Part shown: piece by piece, positions 18,171 to 27,445 of the stretch
How positions within the stretch are numbered: the first letter of the stretch is position 1
How the letters are laid out: the number at the start of each line of letters is the position of its first letter
Assembly: GCF_009363275.1 (NCBI RefSeq)
Contig: NZ_CP045324.1
Span: 1,116,001 to 1,180,000, forward strand
Direction: 5' to 3'
Source: Marinobacter sp. THAF197a
Lineage (GTDB): Bacteria > Pseudomonadota > Gammaproteobacteria > Pseudomonadales > Oleiphilaceae
DNA: 64,000 nucleotides
Made by a program: the position numbers and the translations under genes
The notes under the pieces: generated by a model
The model's database searches: none
What the model was told of the DNA's origin: nothing
Seen by the model: the letters and a program-made list of their open reading frames with translations, nothing else

Positions 18171-18950
18171 ATGAGTGACCTGATTCAACTTGAGAAACGC
18201 GACCACATTGCCATCCTGACCATCGCCAATCCACCTGCCAACACCTGGACGGCGGATTCCCTGGCAGCGCTGGCGAAACTGGTGGAAGAACTCAACCAGG
18301 ACCGCAACATCTTTGCCCTGGTGGTTAACGGACAGGGCGAAAAGTTCTTCTCCGCCGGGGCGGACCTGAAAACCTTCGCCGACGGTGACCGCGCACGGGC
18401 CAACGACATGGCTCAGCGATTTGGAGAAGCCTTCGCCGCGCTCACCGCTTTCCGGGGTGTTTCTATAGCAGCGATCAACGGCTATGCCATGGGTGGTGGC
18501 CTGGAGTGCGCGTTGTCCTGCGATATCCGCATTGCCGAGGAGCACGCCCAGATGGCCCTGCCGGAAGCCAGCGTTGGCCTCTTGCCCTGTGCTGGCGGCA
18601 CCCAGAACCTGCCCTGGCTGGTGGGTGAAGGCTGGGCCAAGCGCATGATCCTGTGCGGCGAGCGCGTAGATGCCCAAAAAGCCCTGCAGATTGGCCTGGT
18701 GGAAGAAGTTGTGCCCTCCGGTGAGGGGCTGGCAGCCGCCCTGAAGCTGGCGGAAGGTGCCTGCAAGCAGAGCCCGTCTTCCATTGCCCGCTGCAAACAG
18801 CTGGTGATGAGTGCCCGGGATGGTCGCAGCCACAGCGATGGCTGGCGGATGGAACGGGAACTGTTCGTAGAACTGTTCCACACCGAAGACCAGAAAGAAG
18901 GTGTGAACGCTTTCCTCGAGAAGCGCAAACCGGCTTGGAAGAACCAATAA
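18171..18950 (+). CDS. Enoyl-CoA hydratase (methacrylyl-CoA hydration)
   Basis: This 259-residue crotonase-fold protein keeps both catalytic glutamates: GGGLECALSCD and ALPEASVGLLP. The CoA-binding FSAGADLKTF segment is also present. In this operon it would hydrate methacrylyl-CoA to 3-hydroxyisobutyryl-CoA. It is 29 bp after the acyl-CoA dehydrogenase gene and 14 bp before the hydrolase gene. Substrate assignment is by context. Confidence 0.9.
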   Translation: MSDLIQLEKRDHIAILTIANPPANTWTADSLAALAKLVEELNQDRNIFALVVNGQGEKFFSAGADLKTFADGDRARANDMAQRFGEAFAALTAFRGVSIAAINGYAMGGGLECALSCDIRIAEEHAQMALPEASVGLLPCAGGTQNLPWLVGEGWAKRMILCGERVDAQKALQIGLVEEVVPSGEGLAAALKLAEGACKQSPSSIARCKQLVMSARDGRSHSDGWRMERELFVELFHTEDQKEGVNAFLEKRKPAWKNQ

Positions 18951-18964
18951 CCGTTGAGACTGCT

Positions 18965-20050
18965 ATGAGCGAGCAACCCATTATTTTTGAAGAGTGGACA
19001 ACCAGCGGTGATGAGCTGATTGCCGTGGCGCGGCTGAACACACCGCGCAACCTCAACTCGTTGTCGATGGAGATGATCCGCCTGCTCAAACCCCAACTGA
19101 CCCGCTGGGCGGAAGACCAACGGGTTTGCGCGGTCTGGCTGGAGGCCGAAGGCGACAAGGCCTTCTGCGCCGGTGGCGACATAGTGTCTTTGTACCGCAG
19201 CATGACCGAGCCGGGAAAACTCGACGAGGGCGACCAGTTCTTCACCGAAGAATACGAGCTGGACTACCAGATTCACACCTTCCCGAAACCGATCATTTGC
19301 TGGGGGCACGGCATAGTGATGGGCGGCGGCATCGGCCTGATGGTGGGCGCTTCCCACCGGGTGGTTACCGAGCATTCCAAGCTGGCCATGCCGGAAGTGA
19401 GTATCGGCCTTTACCCGGACATCGGCGCCGGCTGGTTCCTCAATCGTATGCCCGGGCGAACCGGCCTGTTCCTGGGCCTGACCGGCGCCCGGATGAATGC
19501 TGCCGACGCGTTGTTCACCGGCATGGCGGACCGGTTCGTGAAGCAGGAACTTAAAGCGCAGGTGGTCGACACTCTGGTTGCGGCCGACTGGCAGGGTTCC
19601 AATAGCCACGCCGTGGTCAGTCAGGTACTGCGCAGATACGAGCAGCAAAGCCAGGACGCTGCGTTGGAGTCACCGGTGCGGCAGCATTATGACGAGATCC
19701 AGCAAGCCACCGATGCCGATTCCCTCGAACAGGTGGTTATTCGCCTGCAGGAACTCGGCAGCCGCAACGACTGGCTGGGCAAATCTGTGAAAGGCCTGGC
19801 CGCGGCCAGCCCGACATCCCTGGCGCTGCATTGGCAGCATTACCACCGCAGCCGTTTGCAAAGTCTGGCCCAGGTACTGGACAACGAACTGGTCATGGCC
19901 AAGCAATGCCTGAGAAAAGGCGAGTTTGCCGAGGGCATCCGCGCCCTGCTGATTGATAAAGACATGCAACCCCGCTGGCGCTACGCCGCACTGGGGGAAA
20001 TCGACAACAGCTGGGTAGATGAGTTTTTCAGCCAGGAAGCCGAGGGCTAA
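18965..20050 (+). CDS. 3-hydroxyisobutyryl-CoA hydrolase
   Basis: This 361-residue crotonase-superfamily hydrolase is longer than hydratases because of an added C-terminal domain. Signature residues include FCAGGDIVSLY, MGGGIGLMVGASHRVVT and PEVSIGLYPDIGAGWFLNR, which mark the HIBYL-CoA hydrolase family. It releases free 3-hydroxyisobutyrate from toxic methacrylyl-CoA-derived thioester, handing it to MmsB. The ATG at 18965 is preferred over an upstream in-frame start at 18935 that would overlap the hydratase gene. Confidence 0.92.
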   Translation: MSEQPIIFEEWTTSGDELIAVARLNTPRNLNSLSMEMIRLLKPQLTRWAEDQRVCAVWLEAEGDKAFCAGGDIVSLYRSMTEPGKLDEGDQFFTEEYELDYQIHTFPKPIICWGHGIVMGGGIGLMVGASHRVVTEHSKLAMPEVSIGLYPDIGAGWFLNRMPGRTGLFLGLTGARMNAADALFTGMADRFVKQELKAQVVDTLVAADWQGSNSHAVVSQVLRRYEQQSQDAALESPVRQHYDEIQQATDADSLEQVVIRLQELGSRNDWLGKSVKGLAAASPTSLALHWQHYHRSRLQSLAQVLDNELVMAKQCLRKGEFAEGIRALLIDKDMQPRWRYAALGEIDNSWVDEFFSQEAEG

Positions 20051-20092
20051 CCACTGCCCCTTGGTTTCACTACAACAACAAGGAGAAGCAAC

Positions 20093-20980
20093 ATGGCGAA
20101 GATTACCTTTATCGGTCTGGGCAACATGGGCGCGCCCATGGCCTCTAACCTGCTTAAGGCCGGGCATGACGTGACTGTATTCGATCTGTCACAGCCCGCC
20201 GTTGAGGCGCTGGTGGCCGAAGGCGCCAGCACCGCCGATTCCGGCAAGGCCGCCGCCGAAGGGGCAGAGTGCATCATCACCATGCTGCCGGCCGGCAAAC
20301 ATGTAGAAGCGGTGTACCTGGGCGACGACGGCCTACTCTCGGCCTTGCCGGAAGGCACCCTGGTGATTGATTCCTCCACCATTGCCCCGGAGACTGCCCG
20401 CGCAGTGGCGGAAGCCGCTGCAGCGCGGCGCCTCGCGTTCATCGATGCCCCGGTGTCCGGCGGCGTAGGCGGTGCCAAAGCCGGCACCCTCACCTTCATC
20501 TGCGGCGGCGAGGAAGACACCTTCAACCGCGCCAAACCTGTCCTGGAAGGCATGGGTAAAAATATCTTCCACGCCGGCCCTCACGGTGCCGGGCAGGTGG
20601 CCAAGATCTGCAACAACATGATGCTGGCCATCCTGATGGCAGGTACCAGCGAGGCCCTGGCACTGGGCGCCAAGAACGGCCTGGACCCTGCGGTGCTGTC
20701 GGAAATCATGAAGCAAAGCTCTGGCGGCAACTGGGCGCTGAACGTGTACAACCCCTGGCCGGGGGTGATGGAGGGCGCGCCGGCATCGCGGGAGTACCAG
20801 GGTGGTTTCCTGGTGAACCTGATGACCAAAGACCTGGGCCTGGCGTTTGATAACGCGGTGAAGAACCAGGCGTCTATCCCCATGGGCTCGCTGGCACGCA
20901 ACCTGTTCCAGCTGCATGCGGGGCAGGGTAATGGGGAACTGGACTTTTCCAGCATCCTCCGGCTCTACAAGGCGGACTGA
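20093..20980 (+). CDS. mmsB: 3-hydroxyisobutyrate dehydrogenase
   Basis: This 295-residue NAD-dependent enzyme oxidises 3-hydroxyisobutyrate to methylmalonate semialdehyde, the MmsA substrate. It has the N-terminal signature FIGLGNMGAPMASNLLKAG, the substrate-binding DAPVSGGVGGAKAGTL and catalytic K171 in GAGQVAKICNNMM. AAGGAGAAG lies just before the ATG. It is the last gene of the valine operon; the next gene is convergent. Confidence 0.96.
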   Translation: MAKITFIGLGNMGAPMASNLLKAGHDVTVFDLSQPAVEALVAEGASTADSGKAAAEGAECIITMLPAGKHVEAVYLGDDGLLSALPEGTLVIDSSTIAPETARAVAEAAAARRLAFIDAPVSGGVGGAKAGTLTFICGGEEDTFNRAKPVLEGMGKNIFHAGPHGAGQVAKICNNMMLAILMAGTSEALALGAKNGLDPAVLSEIMKQSSGGNWALNVYNPWPGVMEGAPASREYQGGFLVNLMTKDLGLAFDNAVKNQASIPMGSLARNLFQLHAGQGNGELDFSSILRLYKAD

Positions 20981-21018
20981 GAGGTTCAGCTTTGTAAGTC
21001 GGCGCTGTAAAGATCAGG

Positions 21019-22350
21019 TTATCGTCCTGGCTGGGGATGCACCCGCAACAGCCAGGACGCAGCTGCAACTCCGAGCAGACCAATCAGGGCGCCCGGCAAT
21101 GCGCCCAGGGCAAGGCTTACGACCAGCCCAGCCATCAGTGAGAAGCCGCCGGCTAGGATGATTCTTGGGCTGGAGGTTGTCACAACCCCTCGCTTGCGCC
21201 GCATTTCAAAAGCCACCACCAGCGCGATCACCGGCACCACCATCAGGCTGCAGAGAACAATCCACCACAAGCGCCCCATCCAGAACCCGGGTTCACCGGG
21301 TAACCCTGCGTCTACAGGCAACCCGAAACGATCACCCAGCCAGGCGGCTGGCAGTTCTGCCAGTTTGTGCCAGAGGTACAGCGGCATGCTCAAGGCACTG
21401 AGCATGGTCACAGTACCGCTGATTCTGCGCCGGTCCAGTAGCCAGCGCCCCGGCCGTTCGAAGAACAACACCGCGCCAACCTGAAGCCACATCACGCCCA
21501 CCAGGGCCAGGGTGGGGGGCAACATGTTGCTGTCACCATGAAAATCCCGGCCCACCATGCCGATGGGATAACCACTGGCCAGCGCGGCCACCAGCCAGAC
21601 TGCGCCCAGAACCAGGAAAAACAGGCCTATCCACACACCTTTGAATCGGCCTCGCTTCCAGGCGATGCCCAACTGCTGTGGCAACAGCCACACCAGAACC
21701 GCATTGATCCACCCGATGCCATCTGCCGAATCCGTTACCCGTTGGCCAAGGCGCAGAATATCTACGGGTGAGCCGGGCATGGCCCGCACAACATCCACCA
21801 CCGCGGCAGCCAGAACCAGGCCAACGACTGCCCCCAGGCCCCAGCGCCTGTCGGCTTCCACGCTCAGGGGCAACAGCGCCTGCACGGCCAGAAGCATGAT
21901 CAGAAACCATAAATGTATAGTGAGCGACTGGTTAAACGGCCCCAATACACGGCCGCCGGTGTAGAGTGAAAGCAGGGCAATCAGTGTAATGGCGGCAAGA
22001 TACGTCACCGTAGGCCGTGCCAGAGCCAGAGCTCGCCCTGCCCACCAATGCATCTGCCGGTGCCCCTGAGCCATCCGGTGTGCCACACCATCGGCACTGA
22101 CGGTGGCAGATACAAACACGAACAGAGGCACCACCTGTACAAACCAGGTGATAAACCCTGATGGCTCCCAGATCTTTAGCAGGTGTTCTGTTTGAATTTC
22201 CAGGCCACCATCAAATCTGGGCAGGGTGGCAATCCAGTGCCCGAATACCACCACCAGCAAGGCACCGGCACGCAGGGCATCCAGGTACAGGTCCCGCTCG
22301 GAAGGTGACTTGGTGTGTTTGTCGGATGACGGCGAAGGTTGTTTTGCCAT
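21019..22350 (-). CDS. Acyltransferase family 3-like integral membrane protein
   Basis: This 443-residue protein has about ten to twelve predicted transmembrane helices. It opens with RDLYLDALRAGALLVVVFGHW, the typical start of acyltransferase-3 (OafA/NodX-like) proteins, whose conserved His in the first helix is present (FGHW). Members transfer acyl groups to cell-surface sugars. The ATG at 22350 follows AGGAG; the in-frame start at 22425 lies inside the upstream SGNH gene. It is 7 bp from that gene, so the two are likely co-transcribed and may act together on a surface or secreted ester. Confidence 0.8.
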   Translation of the reverse strand: MAKQPSPSSDKHTKSPSERDLYLDALRAGALLVVVFGHWIATLPRFDGGLEIQTEHLLKIWEPSGFITWFVQVVPLFVFVSATVSADGVAHRMAQGHRQMHWWAGRALALARPTVTYLAAITLIALLSLYTGGRVLGPFNQSLTIHLWFLIMLLAVQALLPLSVEADRRWGLGAVVGLVLAAAVVDVVRAMPGSPVDILRLGQRVTDSADGIGWINAVLVWLLPQQLGIAWKRGRFKGVWIGLFFLVLGAVWLVAALASGYPIGMVGRDFHGDSNMLPPTLALVGVMWLQVGAVLFFERPGRWLLDRRRISGTVTMLSALSMPLYLWHKLAELPAAWLGDRFGLPVDAGLPGEPGFWMGRLWWIVLCSLMVVPVIALVVAFEMRRKRGVVTTSSPRIILAGGFSLMAGLVVSLALGALPGALIGLLGVAAASWLLRVHPQPGR

Positions 22351-22357
22351 GAAACTC

Positions 22358-23062
22358 CTAAGGAAGGGCTGCCAGGGCTTCCGCGATGTAACGGTAGCCT
22401 TTCGCGCCGGGATGATAGCCGTCACTGGCCAGCAATTCCGGGTCTGAAATCACAGGGTAGTGAGCGTACGAGAATCGCGCTGGCGCCTCGCTGGCGAGTT
22501 TCTTGAACAGGTTATCCAACAACCGCGCCCGCCACCCGATGACGTGCCGCAACGGCGCGGGCAGGGCGGTAAACAGATGCATGGGCGGAACACTCAGCAG
22601 CACCAGCGGCGCCGGGTAACGTGTACCGAGTAAATCCCGTAACTCCAGTAACTGCTGGCGGAAACGATACCTTGGGGTAAACCCGGTGGTGTCGTTCACC
22701 CCCATGCTCAGGATCACCAGGTCTGCCTCGGGTAATTCGGCCTTTGCAAGCGCCTTGTTCAACGCACCCAGGCGAATACCGTTCACCCCAAAGGTGTGCC
22801 AGGCAATGGTCTGGCCGGTACGCTCATGGATCTGCTTTGCCAACTGGCTGGCTAGCCCTTGCTCATGTTTTTCAACGCCCACTCCGGCGGCTGTGGATTC
22901 TCCGATCACCAGAACGCGCCTAGCGGGTTCGCCTTCGCCATACTGGCCAGATGGCGAACCGGAGGCCTCCGGCAGCCGAGGAGTGGTTCGCCGGGTGCGC
23001 TTACCCTGGTACAGCAACACAGGAAACAGCAGGGCCGTTGTTAGCCAGAATGGAAGATGCAT
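22358..23062 (-). CDS. SGNH/GDSL-family hydrolase
   Basis: This 234-residue esterase-like protein has one N-terminal hydrophobic segment (about 4-18) that may be a signal anchor. Catalytic blocks are GES with S56, GVND with N123, and D214-G-Y-H217, the Ser-Asn-Asp-His arrangement of SGNH hydrolases. Pairing with a membrane acyltransferase suggests opposing or sequential steps in surface polymer acylation. That is inference from adjacency. Confidence 0.85.
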   Translation of the reverse strand: MHLPFWLTTALLFPVLLYQGKRTRRTTPRLPEASGSPSGQYGEGEPARRVLVIGESTAAGVGVEKHEQGLASQLAKQIHERTGQTIAWHTFGVNGIRLGALNKALAKAELPEADLVILSMGVNDTTGFTPRYRFRQQLLELRDLLGTRYPAPLVLLSVPPMHLFTALPAPLRHVIGWRARLLDNLFKKLASEAPARFSYAHYPVISDPELLASDGYHPGAKGYRYIAEALAALP

Positions 23063-23141
23063 TGTGTAGATCTCAGGTTCAATAAATCAGTGTTTGGCAA
23101 TGGATAACCTGGCCAGACTAGCACGAAACCGAACCTGCGAA

Positions 23142-24167
23142 TTACCCTCCCCACAATGGCGGCCATTGCCCGTGAGCTTTGATGTACTGCTCAATCGGCT
23201 CGCTGCGGTAGCCGCTGGCGTAGCGTTTCTTGACGCTGGGGTGGACGTAGGTCAGGTTGGCCTCAGGTACGGGAATGGTGCGAACCAGTTTGCCCAGCAG
23301 CCGGTACTTGCCCTTGTATTCGTTATGTTGCTCTGCCGTTGCGTGGGTTTGGGAGGGCAGATTGTTGTTAAACAGGAGCTTCTGCTTCTTCGCCTCGTCT
23401 GCCATCCAGAGTAGCGGAATGTCCGCCAGAACCTGATTCGCCTTATCCGGTCCGTAGCCGCCACCCACATCTGAGTGCACCCCGGCAAACCACACCTGCT
23501 GAATGTCTGTGCCTTCCCTCGGCTCCCACAGCGTCGGTTCAAAATCCTCACGCTGCTCGTCCAGAGACAACGCATGCCGGGCGGTTGCGATGTTGCTGCC
23601 AATCTCCCTGTCGTAGAACAGGTCTTTGTCTTTAATCAGCCCGAAAAACGTAAACGGCAGCCCCAGGGCACCCACGGTATCCCACACACCCACAAATTTG
23701 ATGGGAGTGCGCAGCTCCACCGAATGGGCTTTCTTCCACACCATGGCATGTTCGCCATTGGCGGGGTGCTTTTTGGTTTTGTACAGCTTGAACGCGTTTT
23801 CAATCTGATTGGCGTGAACCTTCTTCAGAATGCTGCAGTTATTGATCATGCCGCACAGGCTGCGAGCCGTGTAGGCACCGCGACTGAAACCAAACAGAAA
23901 AATCTCATCACCCGGCTCGTAGTTGTGAACCAGAAACCGGTAGCCATCCATCACATTCTTCTCCAGCCCTTTGCCTGTGGCACCGGCCCGAAGCTGATCG
24001 TGATAGGAGCCAATGCCCCAATCGTAGAACACCACCTGCTCCACGCCCTGGTCATCCGTGGGCCGAATAGCTCGGGCAAACTGCAGAACATTGGTGGGAA
24101 AATCTTCGCCGATGTTTTCTTCCGGTCGGTTCCAGGTACCGTCAAAGCAAATGGCGATGCGTTTCAT
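23142..24167 (-). CDS. DUF2235 alpha/beta-hydrolase domain protein (Tle1-like fold)
   Basis: This 341-residue protein opens with the DUF2235 signature ICFDGTWNRPEE. The catalytic triad of the Tle1-type phospholipase fold is visible: S95 in GFSRGAYTAR, D163 in GVWDTVG and H231 in GVHSDVGGGY. Related proteins include type VI lipase effectors, but stand-alone DUF2235 proteins of this size are also widespread. No VgrG, adaptor or immunity gene adjoins it, so an effector role is not supported here. GGAGGTC precedes the ATG. Confidence 0.85.
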   Translation of the reverse strand: MKRIAICFDGTWNRPEENIGEDFPTNVLQFARAIRPTDDQGVEQVVFYDWGIGSYHDQLRAGATGKGLEKNVMDGYRFLVHNYEPGDEIFLFGFSRGAYTARSLCGMINNCSILKKVHANQIENAFKLYKTKKHPANGEHAMVWKKAHSVELRTPIKFVGVWDTVGALGLPFTFFGLIKDKDLFYDREIGSNIATARHALSLDEQREDFEPTLWEPREGTDIQQVWFAGVHSDVGGGYGPDKANQVLADIPLLWMADEAKKQKLLFNNNLPSQTHATAEQHNEYKGKYRLLGKLVRTIPVPEANLTYVHPSVKKRYASGYRSEPIEQYIKAHGQWPPLWGG

Positions 24168-24362
24168 GGTAATGACCTCCTGTCATGCCCACACCTTGCT
24201 GCCATACACCAGAGCCAAAACTCCGGCAGGCAAGTACCGCCTGGCTGTTGTGAATGAGTAACTCTGGTAATTAAAGCCGATGGGGGCGGGATATACGAAT
24301 GTGTTCGTACGAGTCATTGTCGATAAGATGCCAATAGGCACACATTCTGCTAAGCTCGGCCC

Positions 24363-24650
24363 ATGAAGCAAATTAACTGGAATGCTGAAAAGAACCAGCA
24401 GTTGATGAGCGAGCGCGGAGTTTCCTTTGAGGATGTCCTGTTTGCTCTTCAGTCTGGTGCTTTACTTGATGATGGACCTCACCCCAACAGGGACAAGTAT
24501 CCGAATCAACGCCTGCTTGTGGTTCGGATTGACGATTACGCCTGGCTGGTGCCGTACGTCGAGAATGATAGAGAGATCTTTCTCAAAACGGTTATCCCCA
24601 GCCGCAAGGCCACCAAGACATTTCTAGGGGGAGAGTATGGCCAAGACTAA
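24363..24650 (+). CDS. BrnT-like toxin of a toxin-antitoxin pair
   Basis: This 95-residue protein opens with INWNAEKNQQLMSERGVSFE, typical of the BrnT/DUF497 family of RelE-fold ribonuclease toxins (start: F/I-x-W-x-x-x-K-N). The C-terminal IFLKTVIPSRKATK carries the basic residues expected near the active site. It overlaps the downstream ribbon-helix-helix antitoxin gene by 14 bp, the normal toxin-first order for brnTA. Assignment is by family pattern; the match is moderate. Confidence 0.75.
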   Translation: MKQINWNAEKNQQLMSERGVSFEDVLFALQSGALLDDGPHPNRDKYPNQRLLVVRIDDYAWLVPYVENDREIFLKTVIPSRKATKTFLGGEYGQD

Positions 24651-24939
24651 ATTAGATCCCGAAGAGCAAGAGCTACTGGAGGCTTACGAATCCGGGGAGT
24701 TCGAGTCAGACCTGGATGCCGATCGTCGGGAGTACCTGACGAAGTCAGCCGAAGAAACTTTCAAGAAAGACAAGCGGATAAATATACGCATCTCCAGTCG
24801 CGACCTGGAGGCACTACAACGTCGAGCGTTGGAAGAAGGGCTTCCTTATCAGTCTCTCGTTTCTAGTGTCCTGCACAAGTATGTCTCCGGCGGCCTCAAG
24901 GACATCTCTGCTAACAAGTCAGGCCAGCGGACGCGCTAA
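24637..24939 (+). CDS. Ribbon-helix-helix antitoxin (BrnA/CopG-like)
   Basis: This 100-residue acidic protein has a C-terminal ribbon-helix-helix: RINIRISSRDLEALQRRALEEG then YQSLVSSVLHKYVSG (about 47-85). Such domains bind the toxin promoter and repress it, while another segment neutralises the toxin. GGGGGAGAG precedes the ATG. It pairs with the BrnT-like gene just upstream. Its stop codon lies within a strong hairpin. Confidence 0.78.
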   Translation: MAKTKLDPEEQELLEAYESGEFESDLDADRREYLTKSAEETFKKDKRINIRISSRDLEALQRRALEEGLPYQSLVSSVLHKYVSGGLKDISANKSGQRTR

Positions 24940-24950
24940 AGCGCGCCGCT
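24926..24950. terminator. Hairpin spanning the antitoxin stop codon
   Basis: AGCGG-A-CGCGC pairs with GCGCG-CCGCT around a TAAA loop that contains the stop codon; one A bulges. No T-run follows, so it is either a weak terminator or an mRNA-stabilising structure at the end of the toxin-antitoxin transcript. Confidence 0.5.
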
Positions 24951-25006
24951 GCCTTCTGCGGAATGCACCATCCAACATCGGCCGCTTTGTATTTTTGGAA
25001 AACCAA

Positions 25007-25591
25007 GTGAATATTGGCATTTATATCTACCCTGAAGCTGAAGTTCTGGACTTTTCCGGACCATTCGAGGTTTTCTCAACGGCGTCGCGCCTGTGTGGGG
25101 CGGAAGCGCCGTTTTCGGTGTATTTGATTGCTGAGAACAGCGAAGCAGTGCCGGCCCGCGGTGGCTACAAAGTCCTTCCAGATTATTCAATCAAAGATCA
25201 CCCGCCGCTGGATGTCCTGATTATTTCTGGCGGTGTTCATACCTCAGAAATGAAAAATAAGACGGTGGCCAACTGGATTGAGCGCCAAGCTGAGTCTGTC
25301 GAGCTTATGGCTACCGTTTGTACTGGCGTCTTTCTATTGGCCAATGCCGTTCAGTCCTTGTCATGCAAGGTGACGACGCACTGGGAAGACATTCCGGAGC
25401 TCAGAAGATTGTTCGGTCAACTCGATGTGCTTGAGGGTGTCCGGTGGGTTGATGAGGGCAGTATCGTAAGTTCTGGTGGCATATCCGCAGGTATTGATAT
25501 GAGCCTGCATCTGGTGAGCAGGTTGCACAGTGATGAATTGGCGGAGAAGACAGCGCGTCAAATGGAGTTCACATGGACGAAAAACGTATAA
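25007..25591 (+). CDS. DJ-1/PfpI superfamily protein
   Basis: This 194-residue class I glutamine amidotransferase-like protein has the nucleophile-elbow cysteine in ATVCTGVFLLANA and the strand start IGIYIYPEAEVLDFSGPFEVF, characteristic of the isonitrile hydratase/ThiJ-PfpI group. I chose a GTG start at 25007 because family members begin with this IGIYIY strand. The longer in-frame reading from 24866 overlaps the antitoxin gene and the hairpin. The reaction is not certain; isonitrile hydratase-like or deglycase activity are possibilities. Confidence 0.8.
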   Translation: MNIGIYIYPEAEVLDFSGPFEVFSTASRLCGAEAPFSVYLIAENSEAVPARGGYKVLPDYSIKDHPPLDVLIISGGVHTSEMKNKTVANWIERQAESVELMATVCTGVFLLANAVQSLSCKVTTHWEDIPELRRLFGQLDVLEGVRWVDEGSIVSSGGISAGIDMSLHLVSRLHSDELAEKTARQMEFTWTKNV

Positions 25592-25714
25592 CGCAAACCA
25601 TAGTCTCAGCAATGTGTGCCTGGTGGTAATGCGGATAGTACCTGAGATCGCCCCTTCTAACCCTCCCAAATAATGACCGCTTCCGATGTTATGCGGCTCT
25701 CTTTTAGCCAAAAG

Positions 25715-25746
25715 TTTACCTTTACGTAAAGTGAAGGCTGTGCTAC
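25715..25746 (+). promoter_or_regulatory. Putative LiuR-type (MerR) operator-promoter upstream of acyl-CoA synthetase
   Basis: TTTACC (25715-25720) is followed by TTTACGTAAAGTGAAGG and TGCTAC (25741-25746), a 20-base spacer of the length MerR regulators use. The core TTTACGTAWA is shared with sites at 27871 and 54930. It lies about 50 bp before the synthetase ATG. Confidence 0.55.
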
Positions 25747-25795
25747 ACCTGATTGAAGTTTGTACAACCAACAACGACAACAAACGGAGTGTACG

Positions 25796-27445
25796 ATGAG
25801 CCTTCCGCAATACAATGACGTGTACAACCATTTTGATGCGGCCGCACTGGAAGCGGATATCCTGGACGGACGCTTGGAGAGTGGCCTGAACGTATGCCAC
25901 GAAATTTGTGACCGATGGGCCGTTGACCCGCAAAAGGTTGCGCTCTATTACGAAAAAACCGGCGGCGGTGACGGAACCCTGACCTTCGCTGAGCTTAAAG
26001 CCGCGTCTGCACGTTTCGCCAACTACCTGAAGTCTATTGGTGTCACCAAAGGTGACCGGGTAGCCGGCCTTTTGCCCAGGGGGCCGGAGCTGTTGATTGT
26101 GATTGCCGGAACCCTTCGCCTGGGCGCGGTGTACAAGCCGCTATTCACCGCCTTTGGTTCCGGCGCTATCGAGTATCGCCTGGAGAAGGCGAGCACCCGG
26201 CTGGTGGTGACCGATCCAGACAACTACCCGAAGCTGAAAGAAGTCAAAAATTGCCCGCCGGTACTGTGCCTGAATGCGGCGGCTACCGGTGCGGATGTGC
26301 ACGATTTTGATGCGGTGTTGGCGGAACAGTCGGATCAGTGCGAGCCGGCGATGATCACTGGCAACGATCCGTTCTTGCAGATGTTTACCTCCGGTACCGT
26401 TGGTAAGGCTAAAGGCGTGGCCGTGCCCGCCAAGGCGTTGCTGGCATTCTACGTTTACATGAAATACGCCATCGATCTGCGCGAAGACGATGTGTTCTGG
26501 AATGTGGCAGACCCCGGTTGGGCCTATGGCCTCTATTACGCAGTCACCGGCCCGCTGCTGATGGGCCACGCCACCCATTTCAATCCCAATCCGTTCACCC
26601 CGGAATCCACCTACGAGATGATCCGCAAGTACCGGATCACCAACCTCGCAGCGGCGCCGACGGCCTATCGCCTGCTCAAGGCGAACGATCAGGTTCTGCC
26701 GGAAGGGGAGAATCTTGGCCTGAGGGTGTGCAGCAGCGCCGGCGAGCCCCTGAATCCGGAGGTGGTGAACTGGATTGCCCGTCGTCACTTCTGCCCGGTG
26801 AAAGACCATTACGGCCAGACCGAAACCGGTATGACCTGTTGCAACTTCCACGGCCTGGACCACCCGATTCGCCAGGGCTCCATGGGGTTCTCATCGCCAG
26901 GCCACAGAGTAGTGGCGTTGAACGAAAAAAATGAAGAGGTGGGAGAGGGCGAAATCGGCCAGTTGGCAGTGGATCTCAAGGCGTCGCCGCTGTTCCATTT
27001 TGATGGCTACACCTGGGGCGAGAAAGACCCGTTCGTGAACGGCTACTACCTGACCGGCGACATGGTGATCTGCCATGGCGATGGCAGTTTCTCCTTCAGC
27101 GGCCGTGACGACGACATTATCACCACAGCAGGTTACCGCGTAGGGCCAGCGGATGTTGAAAGTACCCTGCTGGAGCATGCGGCAGTGGCCGAATCCGGTG
27201 TGGTGGCCAAGCCGGATGAAAAGCGCGGCTCGATCATCAAGGCCTATGTGGTTATCAAATCTGGTCAGGAGCCGGCGGACGACGCCGTGCTCAAAGAAGA
27301 GCTGCAGGAACTGGTCCGTCACCGCTTGTCTACCCACGCCTACCCGCGGGAAATCGAGTTTGTGGACGAGTTGCCGAAAACACCCAGCGGCAAGATCCAA
27401 CGCTTTGTGTTGCGCAACCGGGCAAAAGAGGAAGTCGCTGTATGA
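25796..27445 (+). CDS. AMP-forming acyl-CoA synthetase (acetyl-CoA synthetase-like)
   Basis: This 549-residue ANL-superfamily enzyme activates a carboxylic acid to its CoA thioester through an acyl-AMP. The P-loop is MFTSGTVGKAKG (about 190-205), the A5 motif is DHYGQTETGM, the hinge/A7 is YYLTGDM and the catalytic lysine lies in TPSGKIQR near the C-terminus. The overall pattern is that of short- or medium-chain and branched acyl-CoA synthetases rather than the long-chain FadD type. ATG at 25796 has GGAG 6 bases upstream. It overlaps the thioesterase gene by 4 bp and has a LiuR-type site upstream, suggesting a branched short-chain substrate. The substrate is inference. Confidence 0.88.
   Translation: MSLPQYNDVYNHFDAAALEADILDGRLESGLNVCHEICDRWAVDPQKVALYYEKTGGGDGTLTFAELKAASARFANYLKSIGVTKGDRVAGLLPRGPELLIVIAGTLRLGAVYKPLFTAFGSGAIEYRLEKASTRLVVTDPDNYPKLKEVKNCPPVLCLNAAATGADVHDFDAVLAEQSDQCEPAMITGNDPFLQMFTSGTVGKAKGVAVPAKALLAFYVYMKYAIDLREDDVFWNVADPGWAYGLYYAVTGPLLMGHATHFNPNPFTPESTYEMIRKYRITNLAAAPTAYRLLKANDQVLPEGENLGLRVCSSAGEPLNPEVVNWIARRHFCPVKDHYGQTETGMTCCNFHGLDHPIRQGSMGFSSPGHRVVALNEKNEEVGEGEIGQLAVDLKASPLFHFDGYTWGEKDPFVNGYYLTGDMVICHGDGSFSFSGRDDDIITTAGYRVGPADVESTLLEHAAVAESGVVAKPDEKRGSIIKAYVVIKSGQEPADDAVLKEELQELVRHRLSTHAYPREIEFVDELPKTPSGKIQRFVLRNRAKEEVAV

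Noticed and set aside
23142..24167. Type VI secretion lipase effector
   Set aside because: The Tle1-like catalytic triad is present, but there is no VgrG, PAAR, adaptor or immunity gene nearby, and stand-alone DUF2235 proteins are common.
24926..24950. attC-like site after the BrnTA pair
   Set aside because: It is a simple hairpin without R/L box pairs or a GTTRRRY core.
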